Source of the DNA: Streptomyces griseomycini
Lineage (GTDB): Bacteria; Actinomycetota; Actinomycetes; Streptomycetales; Streptomycetaceae
Length of the DNA: 64,000 bases
Reading direction: 5' to 3'
NCBI RefSeq assembly: GCF_014203535.1
Contig: NZ_JACHJI010000019.1
Span: forward strand, 41,590 to 105,589
In this document: positions 34,551-43,281 of the stretch, piece after piece
How the letters are laid out: every line of letters starts with the position of its first letter
How positions within the stretch are numbered: position 1 is the first letter of the stretch
Program-made: the position numbers and the translations under genes
The notes under the pieces: generated by a model
What the model saw: the letters and a program-made list of their open reading frames with translations, nothing else
Told to the model about the DNA's origin: nothing
Databases searched by the model: none

Positions 34551-35951
34551 GTGAACGCGCCCGCCACCACCGAGCTGCCCGTCGTCGTGATCGGGGCCGG
34601 ACCCGCCGGCCTGGCCGCCGCCGTTCACCTCATCGACCAGGGCATCGAGCCCCTGGTCCTGGAAGCCGGGCCCACCGCCGGCGCCGCGGTGCGCGAGTGG
34701 GCGCACGTGCGCCTGTTCTCCACCTGGGGCGAGGTCGTCGACCCGGCCGCCGAGAAGCTCCTCGCCCCTACCGGCTGGACACGGCCCGACCCGGCCACCT
34801 ACCCCTCCGGCGGTGACTGGGCGGAGTTCTACCTGCAGCCGCTCGCCGACGTCCTCGGCGAGCGCGTCCGCACCGGCGCCACCGTCACCGGTGTCTCGCG
34901 CGCCGGCCGGGACCGGATCGTGGATGCCGACCGCGAGCAGCAGCCGTTCGTCGTGCACGTCGCCCACGCCGACGGCCGTGAGGAGCGCCTCGTCGCCCGC
35001 GCCGTCATCGACGCTTCCGGCACCTGGGCCACGCCGTCCCCGGCCGGCGGCAGCGGACTGCCCGCGCTCGGGGAGAAGGCGGCCGCGGACCGGATCACCT
35101 ACCGCGTCCCGGACCTGAAGGACCCGGCCGTCCGGGCCCGGTACGCGGGCAAGCGCACCGCCGTGATCGGCTCCGGCGCCTCCGCCTTCACCGCACTCGC
35201 CTACCTCGCCGACCTCGCCAAGTCCGACGACGGCGCGGGAACGAAGGGCGTGTGGATCCTGCGCCGGGGCATCTCCGGCTCCACCTTCGGCGGCGGCGAA
35301 GCAGACCAGCTCCCGGCGCGCGGCGCCCTGGGCCTGGCCGCGAAGGCTGCCGTCGACGAGGGCCACGCGGACGCGGTCACCGGCTTCCGTACGGAGGCGA
35401 TCGAGCGTGACACCGACGGCCGCCTGGTCCTGGCCGGTGAGGACGGGCGCCGCCTGGACCCGGTCGACGAGGTCATCGTGCTGACCGGCTTCCGCCCCGA
35501 CCTGACCTTCCTGGGCGAGCTGCGCCTGGGCCTCGACGAGCGCCTCCAGGCACCCGTCGCCCTGGCTCCGCTGATCGACCCCAACCAGCACTCCTGCGGC
35601 ACCGTCTACCCGCACGGCCACCGCGAGCTCTCCCACCCCGAACCCGGGGTGTACCTGGTCGGCATGAAGTCCTACGGCCGCGCCCCGACCTTCCTCGCCA
35701 TGACCGGCTACGAGCAGGTCCGCTCCGTCGCCGCCGCGATCGCCGGCGACCTCGAGTCCGCCGACCGTGTGGAGCTGACCCTGCCCGAGACCGGGGTCTG
35801 CGGCGGCGCCGGTCTGTTCGACACCCCTGACGCCGCTGAGGGCGACGGCGGCTGCTGCGCGCCCGCGCCGCAGCTGGTCCAGCTCGGCGCCCCCGCCCAG
35901 GTCGGGGCGGCTGCCGAGCAGGTTCCGGCGGGCGGCTGCTGCGGCTCGTGA
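34551..35951 (+). CDS. FAD-dependent oxidoreductase with Cys-Cys tail, ars-linked
   Basis: A 466-residue flavoprotein. VVVIGAGPAGLAAAVHLIDQ binds FAD, RTAVIGSGASAFTALAYLA binds NAD(P), and a C-terminal VYLVGMKSYGRAPTFLAMTG strand closes the fold. The last 40 residues contain two vicinal cysteine pairs (GGCCAPAPQ and GGCCGS), which would suit binding of trivalent arsenic; the tail is otherwise Ala/Pro-rich and probably flexible. GTG at 34551 follows GGAG. The stop overlaps the next start (GTGA), coupling it to an MFS transporter. Confidence 0.85.
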   Translation: MNAPATTELPVVVIGAGPAGLAAAVHLIDQGIEPLVLEAGPTAGAAVREWAHVRLFSTWGEVVDPAAEKLLAPTGWTRPDPATYPSGGDWAEFYLQPLADVLGERVRTGATVTGVSRAGRDRIVDADREQQPFVVHVAHADGREERLVARAVIDASGTWATPSPAGGSGLPALGEKAAADRITYRVPDLKDPAVRARYAGKRTAVIGSGASAFTALAYLADLAKSDDGAGTKGVWILRRGISGSTFGGGEADQLPARGALGLAAKAAVDEGHADAVTGFRTEAIERDTDGRLVLAGEDGRRLDPVDEVIVLTGFRPDLTFLGELRLGLDERLQAPVALAPLIDPNQHSCGTVYPHGHRELSHPEPGVYLVGMKSYGRAPTFLAMTGYEQVRSVAAAIAGDLESADRVELTLPETGVCGGAGLFDTPDAAEGDGGCCAPAPQLVQLGAPAQVGAAAEQVPAGGCCGS

Positions 35952-37171
35952 CCAACCTCAACACCCGCGACAGCGGGGCCGCGACCGGAACAGGGGACCG
36001 GTCGCGGCCCCGCGCCGCTCTGCCCGCCCTCTGCGCCACGCAGATCGTGAGCTGGGGCATCGTCTACTACGCCTTCCCCGTCCTCAACCCGCGGATCACC
36101 GACGCGACCGGCTGGTCGGCCGGGGCGACCACCGCGGCGTTCTCCTTCGCTCTCGTCGTCTCCGCCCTCGCCGGGATCCGCGTCGGCCGCATCCTCGACC
36201 AGCGCGGCCCTCGCACCGTCATGACCACAGGCTCTGCGGTCGGCGTGATCAGCCTCCTGACCGTGGCTGCGGCCCCGAACGTCCCGGTCTTCATCGGCGG
36301 GTGGGCACTGGCCGGACTCGCGATGGCGTCCACCTTCTACCAGCCCGCGTTCGCCGCCCTCACCCGCTGGTGGGCCCCCGACCACATCCGGCCCCTGACC
36401 ATCGTCACCCTCGCCGGCGGGCTCGCCTCCACCGTCTTCGCACCCCTGACCGCGGCCCTCGCCGACCACCTGTCCTGGCGCCACACCTACCTCGTGCTCG
36501 CCGTCATCCTCGCCGCCGTCACCATCCCCGCCCACGCCTTGGTCCTGCGCGCCCCCTGGCCCCACGCCCCAACCAGCCCGGCGCACAGGACCGCAGACGC
36601 AGCCGCAGTCGGGCGCAGCCGCCCCTTCCTCCTGCTCGCCGCCGCCTTCACCCTGTCCAGCTTCGCGATGCACGCCGTCGTCATCGCCCTCGTCCCGCTC
36701 CTCCTGGAGCGCGGGTACACCACCAGCCAGGCCGCCTGGGCCCTCGGCATCGGCGGTGCCGGACAAACCCTCGGCCGCACCCTGTACGCAGCCCTCGCCC
36801 GCCGCACCACCACCACGGCCCGCACCACGATCCTGATCGCGCTCGGCGCACTGACCACCGTCGCCCTCGCCGCCGCGCCCGGCCCGTACGCTCTGCTCAT
36901 CGCCGTGTCGATCGTGGCCGGCATGGTCCGCGGCAACCTCACCCTCCTCCAGGCCACCGCCGTCACCGACCGCTGGGGCGCAACCCACTACGGCCGCCTC
37001 TCCGGTCTGCTCGCCGCACCGGCAACCACCGCGGCAGCCCTCGCACCGTTCGCCGGCGCCGCCCTGGCCGTGCCCCTCGGCGGCTACGAGCCACTGTTCT
37101 TCCTCTTGGCCACCGTCTCCGTGGCCGCCGCCCTCACCGCGCCATGGACAGGAGCCGCCGAACGCCACTGA
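35948..37171 (+). CDS. MFS transporter, ars-linked
   Basis: A 407-residue, 12-helix major facilitator (IVYYAFPVLNPRITDATGWS, GRILDQRGPRTVMTTGSAVG motif A, LAGLAMASTFYQPAFAALTR). It belongs to the monocarboxylate/oxalate-like branch by its long loop after helix 6. GTG at 35948 overlaps the stop of the Cys-tailed flavoprotein, so its substrate is probably the product of that enzyme, perhaps an oxidised or organic arsenical. After its stop at 37171 the sequence passes directly into a Tn3 resolvase leader repeat. Confidence 0.88.
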   Translation: MTNLNTRDSGAATGTGDRSRPRAALPALCATQIVSWGIVYYAFPVLNPRITDATGWSAGATTAAFSFALVVSALAGIRVGRILDQRGPRTVMTTGSAVGVISLLTVAAAPNVPVFIGGWALAGLAMASTFYQPAFAALTRWWAPDHIRPLTIVTLAGGLASTVFAPLTAALADHLSWRHTYLVLAVILAAVTIPAHALVLRAPWPHAPTSPAHRTADAAAVGRSRPFLLLAAAFTLSSFAMHAVVIALVPLLLERGYTTSQAAWALGIGGAGQTLGRTLYAALARRTTTTARTTILIALGALTTVALAAAPGPYALLIAVSIVAGMVRGNLTLLQATAVTDRWGATHYGRLSGLLAAPATTAAALAPFAGAALAVPLGGYEPLFFLLATVSVAAALTAPWTGAAERH

Positions 37172-37193
37172 GAAACTCTCACAAACGGCCCTT

Positions 37194-37371
37194 TGCGCGA
37201 GCAAGATCAACAAACGGCCGCCGGGGCCCGCCCCACCTCCGATCGGCTCCCAGAACCCGCTCCCACCCAGACGCGGGACGGACCCCTTCCGGGACTTGCA
37301 CCGTGCGAGAAGCCGGACCCACGACCCATGCTCAGCAGCCCTCCCCGACCGGTCGGACGCCGACGACGTCG
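37194..37371 (+). repeat. Resolvase leader repeat, copy 1
   Basis: 178 bases nearly identical to 40628-40806 and recognisably related to the region upstream of the intact resolvase (about 2090-2265). It probably contains the old res site and the resolvase start. Direct orientation relative to the second copy. Confidence 0.7.
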
Positions 37372-37541
37372 AGCGGCACGCCTGTCCGAAGTGCGACGCG
37401 CAGCCTGGCTCACCGTGCCGCTCGCGCGGCGGCGCGGACGCCTCCGCCCACCACACCCGCCGCACCGGCAAGCGCAAGAGCCGGAACCCCTCGGTGGCAA
37501 GCATCTACCGGGCTCTCGCCGAACACGCCAAGCGAGAGTGG
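37328..37541 (+). pseudogene. Resolvase remnant with large internal deletion
   Basis: The start ATGCTCAGC is followed by a frameshift, then by DRSDADDVERHACPKCDAQP and the zinc-finger region (GSPCRSRGGADASAHHTRR), after which the whole catalytic domain is missing and the C-terminal TGKRKSRNPSVASIYRALAE resumes in frame. It ends abruptly against the second, minus-strand resolvase near 37541. The intact homologue is at 2219-3226. Confidence 0.75.
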
Positions 37542-37915
37542 AAGATCAGGCGCCCGCCCGGAGTGGTGGTGCCGAGCGCCTCGTGCAGGGACTGGAAGCC
37601 GATGCCGCGCTCCCGGAGCTCGGCGACCATGTTGACGAGGTCCTGGAGGCTGCGGCCGTAACGGTCGTGCGAGGGGACGACGAGGGTGTCACCGGGGGCA
37701 GGGAAGGCGTGGCACGCCTCCAGTCCGGGCCGCGGGTCGTTCTTGCCGGACTTCCTGTCGGAGAAGATGCGTCGGCAACCTGCCGCGTTGAGCGCGTCGA
37801 TCCGGCGGTCGAGCTCCTGCCCTCCGGTCGACACCCTCGCGCAGCCGATCCGGATGCCGGTGAGGACGGCGGGCGAGGGGGCGAGGAGTCCGGACGGCTC
37901 CAGGGGCGCGTTCAT
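37505..37915 (-). CDS. Second serine recombinase (resolvase/invertase), C-terminally truncated
   Basis: A 136-residue frame holding the catalytic domain of a different resolvase: IRIGCARVSTGGQELDRRID with the nucleophile Ser, SDRKSGKNDPRPGLEACH, then PGDTLVVPSHDRYGRSLQDL and GIGFQSLHEALGTTTPGGRL. The long helix and HTH domain are cut off after LIFH, where sequence of the other resolvase remnant begins. Hence it is probably non-functional. The two remnants are joined tail to tail, a junction created by rearrangement. Confidence 0.75.
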   Translation of the reverse strand: MNAPLEPSGLLAPSPAVLTGIRIGCARVSTGGQELDRRIDALNAAGCRRIFSDRKSGKNDPRPGLEACHAFPAPGDTLVVPSHDRYGRSLQDLVNMVAELRERGIGFQSLHEALGTTTPGGRLIFHSRLACSARAR

Positions 37916-38072
37916 GTCCGGGGCTTCTCAGGAAACGGTGTCCACGGCGCTGTTGTGGCCCGAGGTTCCTGAAGGAGTTCTTGAAGGCGTGCCGCAGTCG
38001 TCCGATCTCGAACGCCGGGTCTTCGGAAAACGATGGTCTCTCGAAGATCCTCTGGAGGCTAACCTTCTCGAC

Positions 38073-39017
38073 ATGGCTCGACCTCCTCGCCCCCTCCAGG
38101 TCGTCACGCGGCTCGTTGACGGCAGCATCTGCGCCTACGACCTGGCTGCCGATGTCCGGGGTGTGCTGTCGCCCGTCATGGTCTGTCGACCGTCCACCGA
38201 GGACGTCGTCGTCGACCACGCGGTTTCCACTGATCTTCAGCGCGTCTACTTCACGACCCTGAACGCGATCGTGTGCGTGACGGCAGACGGGGCCGAAGTC
38301 TGGCGGTCGGAGTTCGAGCCGCGGTCGGACCAGCAATTCGGGCACCGGCCCAGCTGTGTGCTGTCGCTGGACGGACTCGTGGTCTGGGTCTACCGGCCTG
38401 ACGCCATGGCCGGCCGTGACCGATCCGATCAGTGGGTCGCCGTGGATGCCGGGACGGGAGCGGTCATCGCGCAGGCGGATCTGGACACCGTCGGGCACGG
38501 CGGTCAGCAACTGTTGCACCAGGCGGGTGATCAGGTGCTCCTCGATGTGGGCGAAGGGCAGGACGGCTCGGTCATCTACCGCGCGTCGGTGACCGAGGAC
38601 CGGATGGATCTCGTCCGCTATCCCTGGAACGATCGGTGCCTCATCGACCTGTCGCCCGACGGACGCCGGTTCATGACCGTCGACCACGGGCAGGGCGACG
38701 TCGCCGTCCACACCTACCCGGACGGCGAGGTCACGTTCACCCTCTCCGCCGACGCTTTCGGACACGACCCGGACGAGACCTACGTGGAATGGAGTGGCGG
38801 CTACCTGGACCAGGACACCGTCATCGTCACTCTCGCCGGAGAAACCGAGGACGAGCAGGAGTGGTTCCGTCTTTACCGCGTCGATGTGAGCTCTGGCCAG
38901 GTCCAAGCGGAGTTCGACGCGCATGCGGAGAACCCCTACGACATCCAGCCCCTCGGAGACGGATCCTGGCTCACCACCGACCAATCCGGTCACCCGATCC
39001 GCTGGACCGACGCGTAG
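38073..39017 (+). CDS. Hypothetical beta-propeller-like protein
   Basis: A 314-residue protein built of repeating beta-strand units: GSICAYDLAADVRGVLSPVM, RVYFTTLNAIVCVTADGAEV, SCVLSLDGLVVWVYRPDAM, CLIDLSPDGRRFMTVDHGQG, FRLYRVDVSSGQVQAEFDAH and SWLTTDQSGHPIRWTD. The spacing and D/W pattern resemble WD40 or PQQ-like propellers. No enzyme motif or signal peptide is present. ATG at 38073 has GGAGG somewhat far upstream (14 bases). It lies between Tn3 fragments and may be transposon cargo. Confidence 0.6.
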   Translation: MARPPRPLQVVTRLVDGSICAYDLAADVRGVLSPVMVCRPSTEDVVVDHAVSTDLQRVYFTTLNAIVCVTADGAEVWRSEFEPRSDQQFGHRPSCVLSLDGLVVWVYRPDAMAGRDRSDQWVAVDAGTGAVIAQADLDTVGHGGQQLLHQAGDQVLLDVGEGQDGSVIYRASVTEDRMDLVRYPWNDRCLIDLSPDGRRFMTVDHGQGDVAVHTYPDGEVTFTLSADAFGHDPDETYVEWSGGYLDQDTVIVTLAGETEDEQEWFRLYRVDVSSGQVQAEFDAHAENPYDIQPLGDGSWLTTDQSGHPIRWTDA

Positions 39018-39116
39018 AGGACCCTCGGTCTGGCCAGGGCGAACCATGACGCGTCCGCTCATGGCACCCTTCCTCGTGCCGCCGTACGCGATCGGCCGGC
39101 GCCCGCCGGGGTCCGG

Positions 39117-39380
39117 GGGTGGGGCACGGTGCTGGCGCTGTTCCGGTTCTCCACGGCCGGGAGGCCGCCGTGGGTCTCACGGCGCAGGCCCGGACTGGCG
39201 AGGTAGTCGCAGGCAACGCCTCGTACTCGGACACGGCCTTCGGCCTGTACAAGACGCCCGGCTTCCGCTTCGTCCCGCGCTTCCGGGACCTGGAGGACCA
39301 GCGGTTCCGGCGGGCCCGGCCGGGGCCTGCGGCCCTTCCGCGACCCAGACGCACCCGAGGACGGGGACGAGGAGGAGTAA
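39117..39380 (+). pseudogene. Tn3 transposase remnant with internal deletion
   Basis: One frame gives ASYSDTAFGLYKTPGFRFVP and RFRDLEDQRFRRA, the conserved DDE-region stretch of Tn3 transposases. A frameshift and deletion then join it to GLRPFRDPDAPEDGDEEE and a TAA stop (39324-39380), the true C-terminus. This is the only remnant in the window that keeps the original stop codon. Confidence 0.7.
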
Positions 39381-39408
39381 CCCGGGGTCGGTCCGGGCCG
39401 GTGTCCGT

Positions 39409-40524
39409 TCAAGCCATGAGCAGGCGGAGGCCGAGATCTGCCGTGTCGAGTTCGGCGAGGTCGCTGTTGCGCTCGGCCCACCGGCCGGAACGGAGGTCGT
39501 CACCGAGGCTTCGCACCGCCCGCTGCTCGGCCTCCGGCCCGACCCTCGTCCACACCGACATCGCACGGCGCACGTGATCCTCCAGGTACGCCCCCGGTCG
39601 GCGCCAGTACGCCTCGAACAGGCCGTCAGCGCAGTCCCACGGGATGGGCACCGGCTCAGCCCGGGCGCCGATCGCGTCGGCCATCCCGGCGAGCGAGGGA
39701 AATCCCGAGAGGACGGCGGCGAACTCGGGCAGGTAGTCGCGGGTGAGCCAGAACCGGTCCCGCCATCCGGGCTCGTCGGTGTCGAATGTCAGCACCACCA
39801 CGCGGCGGGCCACGCGGCGCATCTCGCGCAGCCCCGCTATGGGGTCCCCCCAGTGGTGAACGGTGGAGACGGCCATCGCGACATCGAAGGAGTGGTCCTC
39901 GAACGGCAGGCTCTCCGCGGCGGCGGCCACGCACGGTGCCGAGCCGGCAGGCCGCTGCCCCCGCATGACCGCCGATGGCTCCACCGCGGTCACGTCGCGA
40001 TCGACAGGCTCGTAGGAGCCGGTGCCGGCCCCGACGTTCAGCACCGTCTGCGCGTCGCCGAGCGCGTCCCAGATCTGCGCGGCAATCCGCGGCTCGGTAC
40101 GCCGTGTCGCGGTGTAAGCGCCGCCGATCGCGTCGTACAGCCGTGCACCCAGCACCTCCAGTTGCTCCTCCGGTGTCACCATCAGCCCCTTCGCCCGCGC
40201 CTCGATTTCCCTGTCGATGGCCGCCACCATGGCGTCAGCGCGATCGCGCCGCTCCACCAGCAGGCCGCGCAGTCGGTGCAGGTGCGCGACCGTGTCGGTG
40301 GACGAGTCGTCGACCAGTTCCGCAACCTCCCGCAGACCGAAGCCCAACCGCCGGTAGGCCAGCACCTCCCGCAGCCGCTCCACGTCGCCCGCCGAGTAGG
40401 CCCGGTACCCGGCCGCGGTCCGCGCCGAAGGACGCACGAGCCCGATCTCGTCATAGTGGTGCAGCGTGCGGACGCTCACGCCGGCCAGCTCGGCCACGCG
40501 TCCCACGGTCCAGTGATCCTCCAC
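39409..40524 (-). CDS. MerR-type regulator fused to SAM-dependent methyltransferase
   Basis: A 371-residue two-domain protein. Residues 1-75 are a MerR DNA-binding domain (WTVGRVAELAGVSVRTLHHY, DEIGLVRPSARTAAGYRAYS), followed by a dimer helix (REVAELVDDSS to MVTPEEQLEVLG). From about residue 145 a class I methyltransferase starts: YDAIGGAYTATRRTEPRIA, TVLNVGAGTGSYEP (SAM motif I), AAAESLPFEDHSFDVAMAVS and VHHWGDP. Each half looks complete for its family, except that the MerR effector domain is missing. GTG at 40524 lies behind a MerR-type promoter with a 19-bp spacer. Natural fusion or product of an in-frame deletion: both possible. Confidence 0.85.
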   Translation of the reverse strand: MEDHWTVGRVAELAGVSVRTLHHYDEIGLVRPSARTAAGYRAYSAGDVERLREVLAYRRLGFGLREVAELVDDSSTDTVAHLHRLRGLLVERRDRADAMVAAIDREIEARAKGLMVTPEEQLEVLGARLYDAIGGAYTATRRTEPRIAAQIWDALGDAQTVLNVGAGTGSYEPVDRDVTAVEPSAVMRGQRPAGSAPCVAAAAESLPFEDHSFDVAMAVSTVHHWGDPIAGLREMRRVARRVVVLTFDTDEPGWRDRFWLTRDYLPEFAAVLSGFPSLAGMADAIGARAEPVPIPWDCADGLFEAYWRRPGAYLEDHVRRAMSVWTRVGPEAEQRAVRSLGDDLRSGRWAERNSDLAELDTADLGLRLLMA

Positions 40525-40531
40525 GGCACCG

Positions 40532-40562
40532 ACTGTGCAGCCTGACGTCACGTGAGGGTCAA
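40532..40562 (-). promoter_or_regulatory. MerR-type promoter of the MerR-methyltransferase gene
   Basis: On the minus strand TTGACC (40562-40557) and CACAGT (40537-40532) are separated by 19 bases, the overlong spacer typical of MerR-activated promoters. The spacer holds the near-palindrome CCTCACGTGACGTCAGG. Autoregulation by the fused MerR domain is likely. Confidence 0.65.
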
Positions 40563-40627
40563 GAGCCGCTCTCATGACCCGCACGGGCCGACGCGGAGGC
40601 CGCGCGTCACTGTCAGAGACGGTCCTC

Positions 40628-40806
40628 TGCGCGAGCAGGATCAACAAACGGCCGCCGGGGCCCGCCCCACCTCCGATCGGCTCCCGGAACCCGTTCTCAC
40701 CCAGACGCGGGACGGACCCCCTTCTGGGACCTGCATCGTGCGGGAAGCCGGGCCCACGCCCCATGCTCAGCAGCCCTCCCCGACCGGTCGGACGCCGACG
40801 ACGTCG
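40628..40806 (+). repeat. Resolvase leader repeat, copy 2
   Basis: Near-identical direct copy of 37194-37371. The two copies bound about 3.4 kb containing the propeller protein and the MerR-methyltransferase gene. Confidence 0.7.
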
Positions 40807-41263
40807 CCGCGACGCCGCAGAACTCACCGCGCTCGCCGGGCCCCCGCCCGGCATCCACGACCCCACCGGGCCGGGGAAGCCGCTGTTCGCGTTCTTCGCG
40901 GCGACGGCGGAGACCGAGCGGGAGAACATCCGCGAGTCCACACCCGAAGGGCTCGACACCGCGGCCCGCAAGGGCGGGCACGGCGGCCGACCGCCGGTCG
41001 TCACCGACGACATGCCGTACACCGTGCTGCGGCGGCGGGCGAACGGGGAGTCCGTCGAGCAGGTCCAGCCCGACCTGATCATCCCCACCGGCAAGCGCAA
41101 GGGCCAGAACCCCTCGGTGGCAAGCACCTACCGGGCTCTCGGCGAACACGCCAGGCGAGAGGCGTACCCCGAAGCCGTCGAACAGGCCCACGCCGACTTC
41201 GCCGCGCTCCAGAACTCAGACGTCCCCCGACCTCGCCTGGACGTCGCGACGCTCAACTCGTGA
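40763..41263 (+). pseudogene. Resolvase remnant with two internal deletions
   Basis: The leader and first codons match copy 1, but the zinc finger and most of the catalytic domain are absent. Sequence resumes at DAAELTALAGPPPGIHDPTG, with a second small deletion compared with the intact LTALADHLTAHGLILEML region, and continues in frame through FAFFAATAETERENIRESTP to RREAYPEAVEQAHADFAALQ. The catalytic Ser is missing, so it is dead. Confidence 0.75.
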
Positions 41264-41287
41264 CCATGATCGTTCTCGCCGGGATTT

Positions 41288-41445
41288 CCTGTACCTCACC
41301 TACTCGCACCCGGACGAGGACGTGGCGCGCCTCTCACCGTTCGTCCGGCACCACACCAACATGCTCGGGCGGTACTCGTTCCAGCCCCCGACCTGCCCGG
41401 GGGGATGCGGCCCCTGCGCGACAGGGACGCTGCCGAGGAGGGGTG
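41288..41445 (+). pseudogene. Tn3 transposase C-terminal remnant
   Basis: The frame LYLTYSHPDEDVARLSPFVR and HHTNMLGRYSFQPPTCPGGC matches the C-terminal DEDVARLSPF...LGRYSF stretch; a frameshift follows, and the expected MRPLRDRDAAEEG tail is readable in the next frame up to about 41445. It follows the resolvase remnant in the same order as the trace after the intact resolvase near 3.3 kb. Confidence 0.65.
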
Positions 41446-41492
41446 GGTCCGCTCAAGCAGCGCCTTCCCTCCGGCACTTCTCCGGACGCGGG

Positions 41493-42707
41493 TCAGGGGG
41501 TGTGGTCGGGCCAGGGAACGTCGGTGGCGACCGGCGCTGTGTAGTCGATGCCGGGCACGGAGAATCCGTAGAGGCGTCGGACCTCGGCACGGAACCAGTC
41601 GAGATCGGCCAGATCGGTGACGGTCGCCGTGGTGGCGGTCTCCCAGCGTTCCGCGACGGCCGCCTGGACGTCGTCGGCCAGTTCGAAGGTGTCCAGGCGG
41701 ATACGACCCTCGTCGTCCAGGACGAGCGGGGCGGCGCCGGTGAGCTGGTCCCACAAGGCGGCGAGCTGGCGGATCGGCGGGACGAGGTCCTCTCCGAGGA
41801 CGCCGCGCAGCAGGCCGGTGTACAGGGCGATGCCGGGAATCGCGGTGGAGGACTGGGTGACGGCTGCGCCGTTGACGGAGGTCACGGCCCGCCCGCCCAC
41901 CGTCTTGTCGAGCCGGTCGTTCAGGGTGCGGGCGGTCGCCTCCAGATGGGCCTTGGCCGCGCCGATGGTGCCCTGCCGGTAGATCGCCGCCGTCAGTGGC
42001 GAGCCGATGTAGGACAGCGCGGCGGTGGTGAACCCGTCCGCAAGCAGTCCCCGCGCCGCAAGGTGGCCGATCCAGCGTTCCCAGTCCGCTCCGCCCATCA
42101 CGGCCACGGTCTGCTCCACGTCGTCACCCTCGGCCGGTCCGGTCTCCACCTCGCGGACCTCGGGAACACCCTCGTCGTCGAATACCAGGGTCTTGGTGCG
42201 GTTCGCCCGGCCGATCGGCTTGAGGACCGAGGCGTAGGTGGTACCGGTGTCGGGGTCGGTCCGCCGGGGCGCGGCCACCGAGTAGACCAGGTAGTCCAGC
42301 CGGCCGCCGAAGCGCTGCTCGATGAGGTCGGCGACCTGTTCCTTCGTCGAGTCGGAGAACGCGTCGCCGTTGAGGAAGACCAGGTCCCGCCCTGCGGTGC
42401 GGGCGATGTCGGCGGTGGCTGCGGTGCGGTACCAGCCCGCCGTCGCGGTACGCCGCGCGGTGGGAGCCTTCTCGAAGGACACCGCGACGCCGCGGATACC
42501 GGCGCGCTTGAGTCCGGCGAGCGTGGCGGCGAGGCCGTATCCGGCGGAGGAGCCGATGACCAGCGCGACCGGCCCGTCGCCCTCCGGCACGCCGGCGGGG
42601 GCAGGGCACGCCTGCCACATGTCGGCCACCACCTGTCGGCAGCCGGCCGGGTGGGAGTCGAGGAAGAGGAAGCCCCGGTTGCGGGGGGTGAGAACACGCT
42701 CGCTCAC
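41493..42707 (-). CDS. fabV: Enoyl-ACP/trans-2-enoyl-CoA reductase FabV
   Basis: A 404-residue NADH-dependent enoyl reductase of the FabV type, catalysing the last step of fatty acid chain elongation. It has the opening TPRNRGFLFLDSHPAGCRQV, the cofactor loop LVIGSSAGYGLAATLAGLKR, and the family active site Y-x8-K in AIYRQGTIGAAKAHLE. Length matches the family (about 400). FabV enzymes are naturally insensitive to triclosan, and FabI is the usual actinomycete enzyme, so this may be an accessory or resistance copy. GTG at 42707 follows AAGGA; it sits between Tn3 resolvase fragments, consistent with transfer. Confidence 0.9.
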   Translation of the reverse strand: MSERVLTPRNRGFLFLDSHPAGCRQVVADMWQACPAPAGVPEGDGPVALVIGSSAGYGLAATLAGLKRAGIRGVAVSFEKAPTARRTATAGWYRTAATADIARTAGRDLVFLNGDAFSDSTKEQVADLIEQRFGGRLDYLVYSVAAPRRTDPDTGTTYASVLKPIGRANRTKTLVFDDEGVPEVREVETGPAEGDDVEQTVAVMGGADWERWIGHLAARGLLADGFTTAALSYIGSPLTAAIYRQGTIGAAKAHLEATARTLNDRLDKTVGGRAVTSVNGAAVTQSSTAIPGIALYTGLLRGVLGEDLVPPIRQLAALWDQLTGAAPLVLDDEGRIRLDTFELADDVQAAVAERWETATTATVTDLADLDWFRAEVRRLYGFSVPGIDYTAPVATDVPWPDHTP

Positions 42708-42946
42708 GATGACAGTCCTTGGGTCGACCGGGACACGGACGCGGCGACCGGCCAGGCCAACCACGCCCTCGCAAGTCTGCGCCAGCTTCCCTACACGCGG
42801 TGGCCCCGCCAGGAACAACGATCATGAGCCGGTCTTGGAGTGTTCCACCACTTCCAGCCGAGCAGGAGGCGGCCCTGTCCTGCTGGGCATCGCCGTTCGA
42901 GGCTGTCGCGATTCGCCCGGGCCGGAACGGCGGGGCCGTCGTCACC

Positions 42947-43075
42947 GCGCTCTTCGAGCACGCCAGACGCGAGGCGCACCCCGAAGCCGTCGAGGTGGCG
43001 CACACCGACTTCGCCGCCCTCCGAGCCGGCGAACTCCCCGGCCCTCGCGTGGCCACGGCGGAGCCCGCCCGGTGA
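42947..43075 (+). pseudogene. Resolvase C-terminal scrap
   Basis: The end of a frame reads FEHARREAHPEAVEVAHTDF then AALRAGELPGPR, matching the last residues of the intact resolvase (EHAKREAYPEAVEQAHADFA). Nothing of the catalytic domain remains upstream. Confidence 0.65.
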
Positions 43076-43281
43076 CGCGGTACTGCGTCACCGGCTACCG
43101 CTGGATTCCGTTCCGGTAGTCCCGAGGGCCGAGGTCGTCGACGGCCTCGCGCGGTCGGGGCGCCTGCGCGGGGTCCGGCCGTGGGGCCGGGCATCGGATG
43201 CGGGCTTCCCCGCACTGCGTCGGTTCCCGCCGAACGAGCCGTCGGGCTCGTCCGTGCCGGCGGGCGCGGGCTTCACGACCC

